A DNA stretch of 64,000 nt from Antedon bifida (taxonomy: Eukaryota; Echinodermata; Crinoidea; Comatulida; Antedonidae), in the NCBI GenBank assembly GCA_963402885.1, contig OY727096.1:29493820-29557819 (forward strand). Reading direction: 5' to 3'. Under the pieces are notes generated by a model. The model had not been told where the DNA came from and made no database searches. It saw only the letters and a list, made by a program, of their open reading frames with translations. Shown piece by piece: positions 1 to 10,803 of the stretch (the stretch's first letter is position 1; each line of letters opens with the position of its first letter). A program made the translations under genes and the position numbers.

Positions 1-136
1 TTTAATGTAATAATTTATAATGTTTGTATTTGATTGTATAGTAAGATAAGTCCATATTTAATTTTTTTGTTGTTGCACATCTCTTGAGAATTGTGCCTCT
101 GTTATAAAAGAGAAACAATAAAGTTATTATTATTAT
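1..136 (+). repeat. LINE-like 3' end with ATT-rich tail
   Basis: The segment ends in AATAAAG followed by (TTA)n, the usual form of CR1/L2-type LINE 3' ends in marine invertebrates. A short stretch reading 'TGCACATCTCTTGAGAATTG' precedes it. No reverse-transcriptase frame is visible because the window starts here. The alternative is the 3' UTR of a host gene upstream of the window, since AATAAA at about 116 would serve either. Confidence 0.45.
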
Positions 137-3100
137 AAAGTCATTGAAAATCAGTAAAACATCAATCAACATTATGAAGAAATTTAAATAATCTCTTCAT
201 AACCCTCTAAATAGTCTCTCAACTATTAACTTAACCTAATGCCTCCCAACGATCAACTAATCTCTCCCAATTATCAACCGAACTTAACCCTCTAAAAAAT
301 CTCTCCTAACTAAACTATCTAACTATTTTTTTAGCCGGAAAAGATCATTTAGAGTAACTTTAAGTTATGTTGATATATATTATCTAGATGGTTAGGCACA
401 GAAGATACATATATGCAGCTCTGAATCGAATATTTGAACTCTCCAAAAAGTTTTGAAGCATTTAGAGGCAACTTTACAATCAAGAGTACCATTTCAATGC
501 TTAAACATGTGTGATTTTTTGTCCGTTTTTAAATGTTCGTTAACACGCGTTTGTAGTGACTACCTGTTTTGACGATAAAATCATAATAGGCATTACTTAC
601 TGCATCCTCTACAAAATGTGTATAGAACGCTCGCAGGAACATTTCAATGGGTACAGACTAAAAATAAAATATACACTAAATTAGGAACAATGCAAACGAG
701 CTATATAAACCATTATCAATTAGACATTCGATATTTGTCTGAAAGAAATCTGGTAAACCTCTTATGTGTTCTTCTAAATTGAGTAAGCATGTATTTACTG
801 TATATTCAATGGGATACATTATAATAGAATGGTATGCACTTTCATTTACCGGGGTCTGGACTTAGAAGCCTTTTAACCCAACTTAACTTTAAACATTTTA
901 TCATTGACTTAAAATTAAGACCACCTTCACATACCTGCTTTAATTTTGTCTTTTTTTTATATTATTATTTGTTCTACTTTGTAATACACGTAGTGCGGAA
1001 CATTTATTATACTGTGTATTACATTTTATAAATGGCAAGTGTCTTAATGATTGTAATTTTACAAAAGAACGTGATGTTTCTTTTCTTCCATAATTTCATT
1101 TTCTAAGTTAATAATGTTATTATGCCAGTACACTGCATTACATTTATCTTTATTGTAGCCTACATAAATTCCCAAAAATGTTACTGATTCAATTGTCAAT
1201 ATTATGTTACATAGTTTCAAACAACTATTTTTATTTGAACCAATCCACACACCTTTTGTTTTATATTTGTTTACATTCGAACTATAATGTTATTTATAAT
1301 GTATAACAGGTAGGGTAATGGTATAGATGGCATTAAGCGGATCAATTATGGTAATAGGGAACGTTTCTTGTAGAAATAATGAAGGCAATACTATTCCTTT
1401 ATTTATCAATGTAAAACTATTACATTTTAAGTTTATTTTCATATATTCATAGTATATTAAAAGCAGTTAATAAAATGTGATGTGCCCATATATGGACATG
1501 GCGATAGGTATATCACTACCATATTCGGGAAAATCACACTTGTTTTGTCAAACTAGTTTGATGAAAGGTACAAGGTAACTTTACACAAGGTCATTGATAA
1601 AGTTTACCATTGTTGGCACTTGGATAATTTTACGAAAAAATTAACCTTGATGTTAAGAACTATATTAACCCGCATGTTGAAGACAAAGCATTTGACTGAT
1701 AAAATAGCAGATAATGGTGTCACACACGTATTCTGTTCCATTGATGGAAACTCTAATATGCAGCGTTTGAAAGTTGGCCAGATTTCAACTAAAGGGTAGA
1801 GACTAAAAAATACAATATACACTATAATTACGAACAATGCAAACGAGATATAAACGATTATCAATTGGACTCAGACATACGTCTAGACTTGCCCAATCAG
1901 GTTGTATTCTTCTTCTAAAAACAACCATTTTCTCACTGTCCAAGATCCATTTAAAGGTGGGAGCCAATAATAACATTTCTAACCTTGTATCACCTTGTCA
2001 ATTTATGTTGATGAAGGGAAAATAAATGCTCAAAGTAATATTTACCAATATAATCTGATTTAAAAAAAATAGAATACTTTGATAATTTGTCCTGATTCAG
2101 GGTTAAAACATTTTTTCAGTGGTTAGGGAATTTCTATGGAGCTCATTAATATTCATGAGCTTCTTGGCATTTCCTGTTTGGTATATGATACCTCTACTGC
2201 TGATGCTAACATGCACTGGCCTTGGCTTGGCTAGGCTTAACTTTGCTAGGCTAGGCCTGGATAGAATGAGCCTCCTACCTTAGCTCAAATTATATCCATT
2301 TCTTCTCAGTAGCCTTTTAAAACATTCCCTGTCATTTCAACATTTGTTATACTGAACAATTATTACAAAATGTAATAATATCATTGTGTTTTGTCTGGTT
2401 GTGCAATGTTTATTCCATGGAGGTCTCACTGGTTTTCTCTCGCGATGTATTTTTATGAGCTGAGTCAAATTGGATAGAAAACAAACTCCCTAGCTACTGT
2501 AATTTTGCTGTTTGAAAATTGGGCCACAACCAATTTTCATGTAAAAATGAGATAATTTCATGAAAAATGGCCATTATAAATGTAAATATTGGTGAAAATT
2601 GTATAAGGATAGCTATTCATTTCTATATTTTATTGTATAGTTATTTAATGCAAGTCAAGTAAAGTTGGTCCACACACAAAATGGCCTATCCTTTACCATT
2701 GTGTAATTTGATAATACCACTAATTACCTAGCTGGGCAAAGTTTGACAGCCTTGTTCTTGCATTCATTCATTTTGCCAATCACAATTTCCACCTCTCTTA
2801 AGGCAATATTACAAGATAAGGATTAGAAATTTTATTCCCGGAGCCCACCTTTAAATGTTTGTGCGTGCGTTGTATACAATATGATTATTTTATTTGTTTT
2901 TAATATTTTAAATACAGAGATGTTCTTTTCTGTTCTTGCACAATTATATATAGGCCTATATCAAAGATAAACGAAAACCACTACACGGGAAAAAGAGTGC
3001 ATGGAGGTAGATACAACAAAAATGTATTAAGCCTATACTACAATACTATAATTTATTTATAATGTATAACAGATAATGGTACAGATGGCATTCATTGGGA

Positions 3101-4281
3101 ACATTTCACAACAAAGGAAATATCATGTTCAGAATGTCCTTTTTATCAATGTAAAACATTTTAAATTCACAGTATTCATTTTAATAAAATTCCTAAACTA
3201 TAATTTTAAAATAAAGTATAGTAAATGTATGGAAGTATTGATTCTAATTGATTCACACTCTAAATTATTTTTAACATTATAATACCGAGTCTCAATTTTG
3301 AATAACGTCCTAAATGTAAAACAGGAATATTTTCTGTCTGTGACGTGAAGAAAATATAATGTACAACGCCACGAGAGCCGTCGTCATTCCTGAAGACGTG
3401 TTTATTTTTTGGAATTAAATTTAATAAAAGGAAAATGTTCACGTGCTTTGAAAATCAGTAAACTTCAATTAATACTATGAAAAAGTGCCAAGAACTGTGG
3501 TTTGTATATCACACATATACATATCCTAGACTATAGACAATTAGGCATAACTCCATACTATATGTTTCAAACACATTCAACGATTTCTATAAGATAGGCT
3601 ATATGTAGGCCTATGTATGTAGTCACACCACTATTAAAGATTTATTTCTTCAAGAGACACCACTGCCATTAATTGTGAAGATCCCAAGTATCTAAAAGCA
3701 GCTCCTGGACATTGTGTTTACTTGTTCTTGCACATTTTAAGTTTGGATACTTAGCCGGTTGGTTTTGTGCCTGTAAATTGATTTTTTTAAATTATTATTT
3801 TATTCATTTCCAGTAAATAAGTAATTTTTCGAAATAGGCTATAACAGAGGTGTGATAAGATAAGTGATAAACTGTCATCTTGTAGCCAGCTCCTGTCAAC
3901 TACAATTACAAATATTTGTTTTCACTCTAAGCAATACTCCGGGTTGTTGACGTGGCGGGTGCCTCGGAAAAACCGTAATTATCTAATAGTATAAGATATG
4001 CATGGATGCGTGCAATACACAAAGTTGTATAAAAGAACAAACATCAAAAGTGAGAAAAATTGGGCATTTTGACCGATCAATTGGATCTAAAATGGCGGAT
4101 AATATTGAAAATTCATATAAACATTACCAGTACAATCGGGGGAATGATTAGATACCCCGTGTGTATTGATTGCCAAACTCGAAAGCTGTTTTATTTTGGT
4201 CTTGTTTTTGTAATATTTGTTAATGAAGTTTCATATTATGTTATATTACGTGTAACAGGAACAATGCCTTACGCCTGCTCC
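137..4281. other. Gene-free stretch with diverged dispersed repeats
   Basis: No ORF here looks like a known protein; all are short and AT-biased. Several segments occur twice in direct orientation with indels: about 650-730 and 1795-1870 share 'AACAATGCAAACGAG', and about 1285-1420 and 3050-3170 share 'TTATAATGTATAACAG' and 'TTATCAATGTAAAAC'. Bases 1466-1570 are a fragment of the TTAA MITE family also seen at 25,402 and 58,858. The content looks like decayed non-autonomous elements. Confidence 0.5.
1466..1570 (+). repeat. Degenerate fragment of a TTAA-flanked MITE
   Basis: The sequence from 'GTGATGTGCCCATATATGGA' to 'AAACTAGTTTGATGA' matches the inside of the palindromic MITEs at 25,402-25,540 and 58,858-58,997. 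The outer ends carrying GTCTACACTATCAAACT are missing, so this is an eroded or internally truncated copy. Confidence 0.5.
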
Positions 4282-4285
4282 TTAA

Positions 4286-4463
4286 AGCTTGGTTCCCACT
4301 AGAACGTAACGCAAGGACGTAAACGCAACGCAAACGTTTTAACCAATGACAAGCGAAGTTATAGACAGTTAGCAATCACAAGCGAATAAGCCATCGCTTG
4401 TGATTGGTCAATTCACTTGCGTTGCGTTACGTCCTTGTGTTGCGTCGCTAGTGGGAACCACGC
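4286..4463. mobile_element. Palindromic MITE, copy 1 (TTAA-flanked)
   Basis: A 178-bp foldback element. Its left end, AGCTTGGTTCCCACTAG, is the near-perfect inverse of its right end, CTAGTGGGAACCACGC. Inner arms rich in AACGCAA/TTGCGTT and a central AATCACAAGCG/CGCTTGTGATT stem make almost the whole unit self-complementary. It is bounded by TTAA at 4282-4285 and 4464-4467. TTAA duplication is the signature of piggyBac-type transposases, which would have to act in trans because there is no coding capacity. Confidence 0.85.
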
Positions 4464-4467
4464 TTAA

Positions 4468-4645
4468 GCTTGGTTCCCACTAGAACGTAACGCAAGGACG
4501 TAAACGCAACGCAAGCGTTTTAACCAATGACAAGCGAAGTTATAGACAGTTAGCAATCACAAGCGAATAAGCCATCGCTTGTGATTGGTCAATTCGCTTG
4601 CGTTGCGTTACGTCCTTGCGTTGCGTCGCTAGTGGGAACCACGCT
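4468..4645. mobile_element. Palindromic MITE, copy 2 (TTAA-flanked)
   Basis: A second 178-bp copy, nearly identical to the one immediately upstream and in the same orientation. It shares the central TTAA (4464-4467) and ends at TTAA 4646-4649. The handful of differences, for example CACTTGCG against CGCTTGCG near the right arm, suggest a recent tandem event. It has no ORF. Confidence 0.85.
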
Positions 4646-4649
4646 TTAA

Positions 4650-5093
4650 TAAACCTAGGTCATGCAGTGCCAGCACCATGTTTGTAGAAAACCACATCTG
4701 CTCGTTCTACGAACTACAAGTAAGGTGGTGTTTGGCATGTTGTGCAGGTTAGGGAGGTCAGACAATATTGTCATAAAATGTATTCATGAATTTGCTTTTC
4801 CTTCATCCAATCTCCTTCATCCAATCTACATAGTAGATGGATGAAGCTACTGTATTGTTCTAACCACGTGACTAGCCTATGTAGCGTAGGTTTTTTTTTA
4901 TATATCTAGGCCTACATATATATATATATATAAATCCAAAGGCAAATTACTGAAAAAAATGACAATGCTGTGGGTATCAGTGGCTGGATCTCAATGGAGA
5001 TACAAAAAAAAAAGCGAAATGAATGAATGAATGAATTTGTATAAAGAACAAAGGTATACAGTTGACGCCAATTATAGAGGGCAGTGTCAAGAG
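4650..5093. other. Gene-free spacer with short hairpin and AT microsatellite
   Basis: It holds an imperfect hairpin at about 4814-4846 (CTTCATCCAATCTAC paired with GTAGATGGATGAAG) and an (AT)n run at about 4914-4932. No coding signal is visible. Confidence 0.5.
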
Positions 5094-5101
5094 ACTTGGT
5101 G
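5094..5101. repeat. 8-bp target site duplication, copy 1 (ACTTGGTG)
   Basis: ACTTGGTG lies directly outside the CAGAGCC end at 5102. The same octamer follows the element end at 5919-5926 and recurs at 9851-9858. Eight bases is the duplication length of hAT transposases. Confidence 0.8.
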
Positions 5102-5918
5102 CAGAGCCATATATATAAAGAGTTACGACATTGGATTATAGTCACGTGATATGCAGATCAATTTGTGTCAAACTTGTCTCCGTTAATGCATGTAAAGTAT
5201 AGGAGCAAGAAAATACTTTAAATTTTTTCTTATATTTAAAAAAATGTAATTGCACATTTTACGGTGAAATATCGATGTGCACAGCGTACAGAAGTACTTG
5301 CGGCAAAGAATATTGCGCGCGCGTGCGCTAGTACATTATAAAGTTCGATTGATTGATTTTGGAACGAAACATCCCATAACTACGTCCTATTAATAACAAT
5401 TATGTAATATTTTCAATCCATAATGCATGCTTTGATGACTAAATAAAATAATAAAGTGTCGTGGATATATTTGTTAATATATTGAATAGGGTATGAACAA
5501 TATTAAAATAATAAAGGCAAATTATTACAAATGAAATGATGAACGAGTCTCTGAAAGTTTGTGTCAAAAACACACAGAGAGACATATACTGTATAAAAAG
5601 AGGGGTGAATTTGTGTGCTTTTTGTATTGGTTCATGCTTTGATGTATCCCGACTTGCATGTAGGCCCTAGCATTTATTCTTTTGTTATTATAGACACAAT
5701 ATATATATGTTACCAAATTAATACCATTAATAAAATCAATTACTAAAATAAAAACGGAATATAAGCGTTATTTCATAGACAAAAAAATCTAAAAATAATG
5801 CATGAACTACAGGAAAACGCTATACAAAATAGACGCTCGCGCCCTCAGCGTGCGAATTCTTTGACACAAACATGGCTTCTAATTTTCAATGTCGTAACTC
5901 TTTATATATATGGCTCTG
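5102..5918. mobile_element. hAT-like MITE, copy A1
   Basis: An 817-bp non-autonomous element with terminal inverted repeats of about 32 bp starting CAGAGCCATATATATAAAG and ending with the inverse CTTTATATATATGGCTCTG. The termini fit the hAT end consensus YARNG, and ACTTGGTG flanks it on both sides. The interior has no transposase-like ORF. A second copy, about 80 bp shorter because of an internal deletion, ends at 9850. A related left end lies at 23,238. Confidence 0.85.
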
Positions 5919-5926
5919 ACTTGGTG
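5919..5926. repeat. 8-bp target site duplication, copy 2 (ACTTGGTG)
   Basis: This octamer lies between the right end of MITE A1 (ends 5918) and the CAGAGCCATTAG end of the foldback element (starts 5927), serving as the flank of both. Confidence 0.8.
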
Positions 5927-8900
5927 CAGAGCCATTAGTAGAGCAGTTAACGCCATAAAAATAGTCAAGTTGTGCACTTTATTACCAAAGCATGAAACTT
6001 GCCACAAAGTTTCTTTGATGTATATAGATTCAAAATATCGGGGGGTGCCAAGTGTCCAACGTCCGGTATGGCGGCCATCTTGATTTCAAAATGGCCACCA
6101 TAAAAACAAAAAGTGTTCATATCTTGGCAACTATAAACAGTAGAGACTTGATTCTAGTGTTAAATTGTTCACAAACCACATATTTCTATTTGCTCTAATG
6201 AAAAGTTTCGTCAAAAAATGAACGGAAATGACGTTTCTTCCAGTTTGACCTTTGACCTCTTATCTGTATTTCTCGGTAACTACTGATCATTTTCAATCGA
6301 TTTTGGTGTCATTTTGTTCACAATAGAGACATTTATATTTGTAGTAATGAAACATTTTCACATAAAATGACTGGAAATACAATTTATAACCTTTGACATA
6401 TATAATTATGTGAACATACTGTATGTGGTTTACATTGGTATAAATGCACCTAATTTTTTTAACGAAATAAATGACACTTAATGCAAAAATGACCAGGAAT
6501 TATTATTCTGAATTTTTGACTTTTGATGTGATAGGATAGGCGTAAAGTATGACAGATCACTGAGAAACAGCAATCACTGAGCTCATCTATGCCGACTTGT
6601 TTGCTAAACTGTGATGTGTCAATCGTTCATCTTTTCTTTTTTTTATAAATGTATTATACCATATGGACAATTGTCTGAAATAAAAGTTGAATTGAATAAA
6701 AAAAAAATTTTTGATGTAAAGTAGCATTCTTTCGTTGGCCTCTTTGATGCTGCATATGAGACAAGTTCGGAAAGTTCTCATTTTCAAAGTACTTACTACA
6801 AACTTATCCTGCATTTGTGCAGTAGACCTACTTTCATTAGTCAGAAACTCAGATAATTCTTGTTTATTTTCGTTGCATCTAAAAAAATGTACTCAATTTT
6901 TATGGTAATGGGCCTTTGCTGTAAACCATCTGAATCCTTTTCCTCGATTTTCTCATTGATTTTTTAGCAAAATCTGAACCAAATCAATTCGTAAAAGACT
7001 CAATATAATTATTCAAGTAATCCTCAAATTAGTGACATGGACCTACAGTACAATATACTGTTCTGTACAAGACCTTTTTAGGCATCCACCTGTGGACTTT
7101 CACTTTAAAGGTCTTGGTCTCCTAATCATACAAGAAACAATGTCTGATTTAATCAATCAAAGTAGTGGGTCCAGACAAAGAATGGGGTGTAAGACCATCC
7201 ACAGACAAAGAAGGGGGTATAAGACCATCCACAGACAAAGAAGGGGGTATAAGACCATCCACAGACAAAGAAGGGGGTATAAGACCATCCACAGACAAAA
7301 AAGGGGTATAAGACCATCCACAGACAAAGAAGAGGGTATAAGACCATCCACAGACAAAGAAGGCTGTAGGACCATCCACAGACAAAGAAGGGGGTGTAGG
7401 ACCGTCCACAGACAAAGAAATGGGTGTAAGGCTATCCACAGACAAAGAAGGGGGTATAAGACCATCCACAGACAAAGAAGGGGTGTAAGACCATCCACAC
7501 AAAGAAAGGGGTGTAAGACCATCCACACACAAAAAAGGGGTGTAATACCATCAACAGACAAAGAAAGGGGTGTAATACCATCAACAGACAAGGAAGGGGG
7601 TATAAGACCATCCACAGGCACAGAAGGGGGTATAATACCGTCCACAGACAAAGAAGGGGGTGTAGGACCGTCCACAGACAAAGAAGGGGGTGTAAGACCA
7701 TCCACTGACAAAGAAAGGGTATAGGACCACTTACAGACAAAGAAGGGGATATAAGACCATCCACAGACAAAGAAGGGGATGTAGGACCATCCACAGACAA
7801 AGAAGGTGGTGTCGGACCATCCACAGACAAAGAAGGGGATGTAAGACCACCCACAGACAAAGAAGGGGGTGTAAGACCATCCACACACAAAGAAGGGATT
7901 ATAAGACCATCTACAGACAAAGAAGGGGGTATAAGACCATCCACAGACAAAGAAGGGGGTATAAGACCATCCACAGAGAAAGGAGGGGGTGTAAGACCAT
8001 CCACAGACAAAGAAGGGGTGTAAAACCATCCACACACAAAGAAAGGGGTGTAATACCATCAACAGACAAAGAAAGGGGTATAAGACCATCCACAGACAAA
8101 GAAGGGGGTATAAGACCATCCACAGACAAAGAATGGGGTATAAGACCATCTACAGACAAAGAAAGAGGGGTAGGACCATATTAACCGAGGAAGCATACAA
8201 AAAGAAGATGCAATCAAAATAGGCCTACCACTTGGAAAACAATAAATTGTAGAATAAATGAGGCTTGATTGTTGAAATATAAAGGGTTCTTTGTAAGGTC
8301 ATTAATAATATATTGATATAAACACGATCATCATACTATTCATTTGACATTCAAATACAGTCTATCTCGAAAAGAAGCTCATACTATCAACTTTTCGAGG
8401 TTTTACGGTATTCCATAACATGTATGTTATTTCCTCTGTCAAACTATTAAAACTTTTAGCGAATCAGAAGGTGCCAACATCATTGAACTAATGGTACCAC
8501 CAAGCACAATGTTTACCAATTTTATGTACTATATACAATTTAAGTCCATTAATCATTTAATATAATTACGCCTATCAGGTCAAAGTTCAAAATTAGGTGC
8601 ATTTAAGACCAACAAAAACCACATACAGTATATTCACATAATTAAAAATCAATAAATAAATGTCATAAACTGTATTTCCGGTCATTTTATGTGAAAATGT
8701 TTCATTACTACAAATATAAATGTATTTATTCTGAACAAAATGACACCAAAATCAATTGAAAATGACCATTAGTTACAGAGATATACAAATACGAGGTCAA
8801 AGGTCAAACTAAAAGAAACATCATTTCCGGTCATTTTTGGATGAAAATTTTCATTAGAGCAAATAGAAATATATAGTTTGTGAACAATTTGAGACCAGAA

Positions 8901-9106
8901 TTAAGTCTCTAATGTGTATAGTTGCCAAGATATGAACATTTTTTGTTTTTATGGTGGCCATTTTGAAATCAAGATGGCCGCCATACCGGACGTTGGACAC
9001 TTGGCACCCCCCGATATTTTGAATCTATATACATTAAAGAAACTTTGTGCCAAGTTTCATGCTTTGGTAATAAAATGCACACCTCATGTCATTAACTGCT
9101 CTACTA
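5927..9106. mobile_element. Foldback element B with minisatellite core
   Basis: A left arm of about 620 bp (5927-6546) and a right arm of about 535 bp (8567-9101) are inverted copies of each other at high identity. Shared blocks include the tract around CGTCCGGTATGGCGGCCATC (left) and GATGGCCGCCATACCGGACG (right). The left end starts CAGAGCCATTAGTAGAG, again a hAT-type terminus. The matching right end is cut after CTCTACTA and runs straight into MITE copy A2. The core (6547-8566) holds a roughly 1-kb minisatellite and no transposase, so the element is non-autonomous, in the manner of Foldback elements. Confidence 0.75.
7171..8180. repeat. 30-bp minisatellite (about 33 units)
   Basis: A tandem array of a unit close to GTATAAGACCATCCACAGAC plus AAAGAAGGGG, about 30 bp, with occasional 28-29-bp units. 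Because the unit is a multiple of three and lacks stops, long frames open by chance on both strands (230 codons on plus, 330 on minus). No start context, splice site or recognisable domain supports translation, so I treat it as non-coding. It sits in the loop between the two foldback arms. Confidence 0.9.
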
Positions 9107-9850
9107 CATATTATATATAAAGAGTTACGACATTGGATTATAGTCACGTGATATGCAGATCAATTTGTGTCAAACTTGTCTCCGTTATTGCATGTAAAGT
9201 ATAGGAGCAAGAAAATACTTTAAACTTTTTCTTATATTTAAAAAAATGTAATTGCACATTTTACGGTGAAATATCGATGTGCACAGCGTACAGAAGTACT
9301 TGCGGCAAAGAATATTGCGCGCGCGTGCGCTAATACATTATAAAGTTCGATTGATTGATTTTGGAACGAAACATCCCATAACTACGTCCTATTAATAACA
9401 ATTATGTAATATTTTCAATTCATAATGCATGCTTTGATGACTAAATAAAATAATAAAGTGTCGTGGATATATTTATTAATATATTGAATAGGGTATGAAC
9501 AATATTAAAATAATAAAGGCAAATTATTACAAATGAAATGATGAACGAGTCTCTGAAAGTTTGTGTCAAAAACACACAGAGAGCCATATACTGTATAAAA
9601 AGAGGGGTGAATTTGTGTGTTTTTTGTATTGGTTCATGCTTTGATGTATCCTGACTTGCATGTAAAATTAATTACTAAAATAAAAACGGAATATAAGCCT
9701 TATTTCATAGACAACAAAATCTAAAAATAATGCATGAACTACAGGAAAACGCTATACAAAATAGACGCGCGCGCCCTTAGCGTGCGAATTCTTTGACACA
9801 AACATGGCTTCTAATTTTCAATGTCGTAACTCTTTATATATATGGCTCTG
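9107..9850. mobile_element. hAT-like MITE, copy A2 (left end damaged)
   Basis: Over about 740 bp this is nearly identical to A1 and in the same orientation. The left CAGAGCC is missing: the copy begins CATATTATATATAAAGAG, fused to the end of the foldback arm. About 80 bp corresponding to roughly 5662-5740 of A1 are absent. The right end TATATATGGCTCTG is intact and followed by ACTTGGTG (9851-9858). It has no ORF. Confidence 0.8.
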
Positions 9851-9858
9851 ACTTGGTG
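9851..9858. repeat. 8-bp target site duplication, copy 3 (ACTTGGTG)
   Basis: This octamer follows the intact right end of A2. Together with copy 2 it brackets the foldback-plus-A2 block, as if that whole 3.9-kb block had inserted as one unit. Confidence 0.75.
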
Positions 9859-10779
9859 TTCACAGAGTTTGTTGGATTGACAAAGCTGGTGGAGGTTAGT
9901 AGATTGGATTGTTTTTTTAGGGTCCAATGATTAGACTTCACTAAATACTTTATTAAAATAATAATAAAAAAAACAAAGTAGTCCTATTTATTCATGCATC
10001 AGGAAATGTATTTACTGTATTTTTAATCAATCAACATTTTTCATTTACAATCAATTACTACGAAAAAAAAACACTATATGATAATACTGGAAACAAAACA
10101 GCTCATAAAAAGTCCAGCAGCCAAATGCCAATTTTCTTCACAACTTTGCAACTTTTTTTTTTATATAGGGATTTTGATTCTCAAGATTTTTTTACTGGAT
10201 GTTATCTTCTTTTAGGCTGAATATAAAAATAAGTTTCTATAGAAAACATTTAGGATTGGCTGCTGAACTATTATAGGCCTATTTTACTCTCGACATAAAA
10301 AAATCTACTCAACGCTTAAAGGCAGTCAGTACGCTAATACACCATAACTCTGTCGGCATAAACATAGCACATTTTAGATTGTTTATGAAATTATGTATTC
10401 AGAATTAGCACATGGCAAGGACAGTGCAGGAATATTATCGGAGGAGGGAACAGGGCTTTTAAAAGTGACGGAATGTAGATTTAATAGCAGACAGGTGGCA
10501 AAAATATTTAACATAGAACCATTACAAAATTGGAATGAATGTTACAATATCAATACATTTCAAATGAGACTTATACGAAATAATAACTAAATCTAAAAAA
10601 TGATGATACAATGTAAATATGCCTTTAAACCCGGCGCAAACTGCAGCTATAAAGTGGCATGAATAACACTCTGCTCACAGTGTACGCCAGAGAATTCGTG
10701 AGGAATCGTGCACGAGGAAAATATCTATCGTTTAATATTTTTTGTGTTGCATGTCATTTTCCTCAAGTGTGTGGCAAAC

Positions 10780-10803
10780 GTGAGCTGTTAGCTAACAGCT
10801 CAC
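10780..10803. repeat. Perfect 24-bp palindrome
   Basis: The half-site GTGAGCTGTTAG is followed directly by its reverse complement CTAACAGCTCAC with no loop. It could be a binding site for a symmetric dimer or a cruciform remnant; nothing nearby decides. Confidence 0.7.

Noticed and set aside
7032-8159. Long repeat-coded ORFs on both strands (230 codons plus, 330 codons minus)
   Set aside because: They arise from a stop-free minisatellite whose unit is a multiple of three. All three frames repeat the same decapeptide pattern, and no domain, signal peptide or splice context supports a gene.
7171-8180. CRISPR-like array
   Set aside because: The 30-bp units are directly adjacent, with no unique spacers, in an animal genome with spliced genes.
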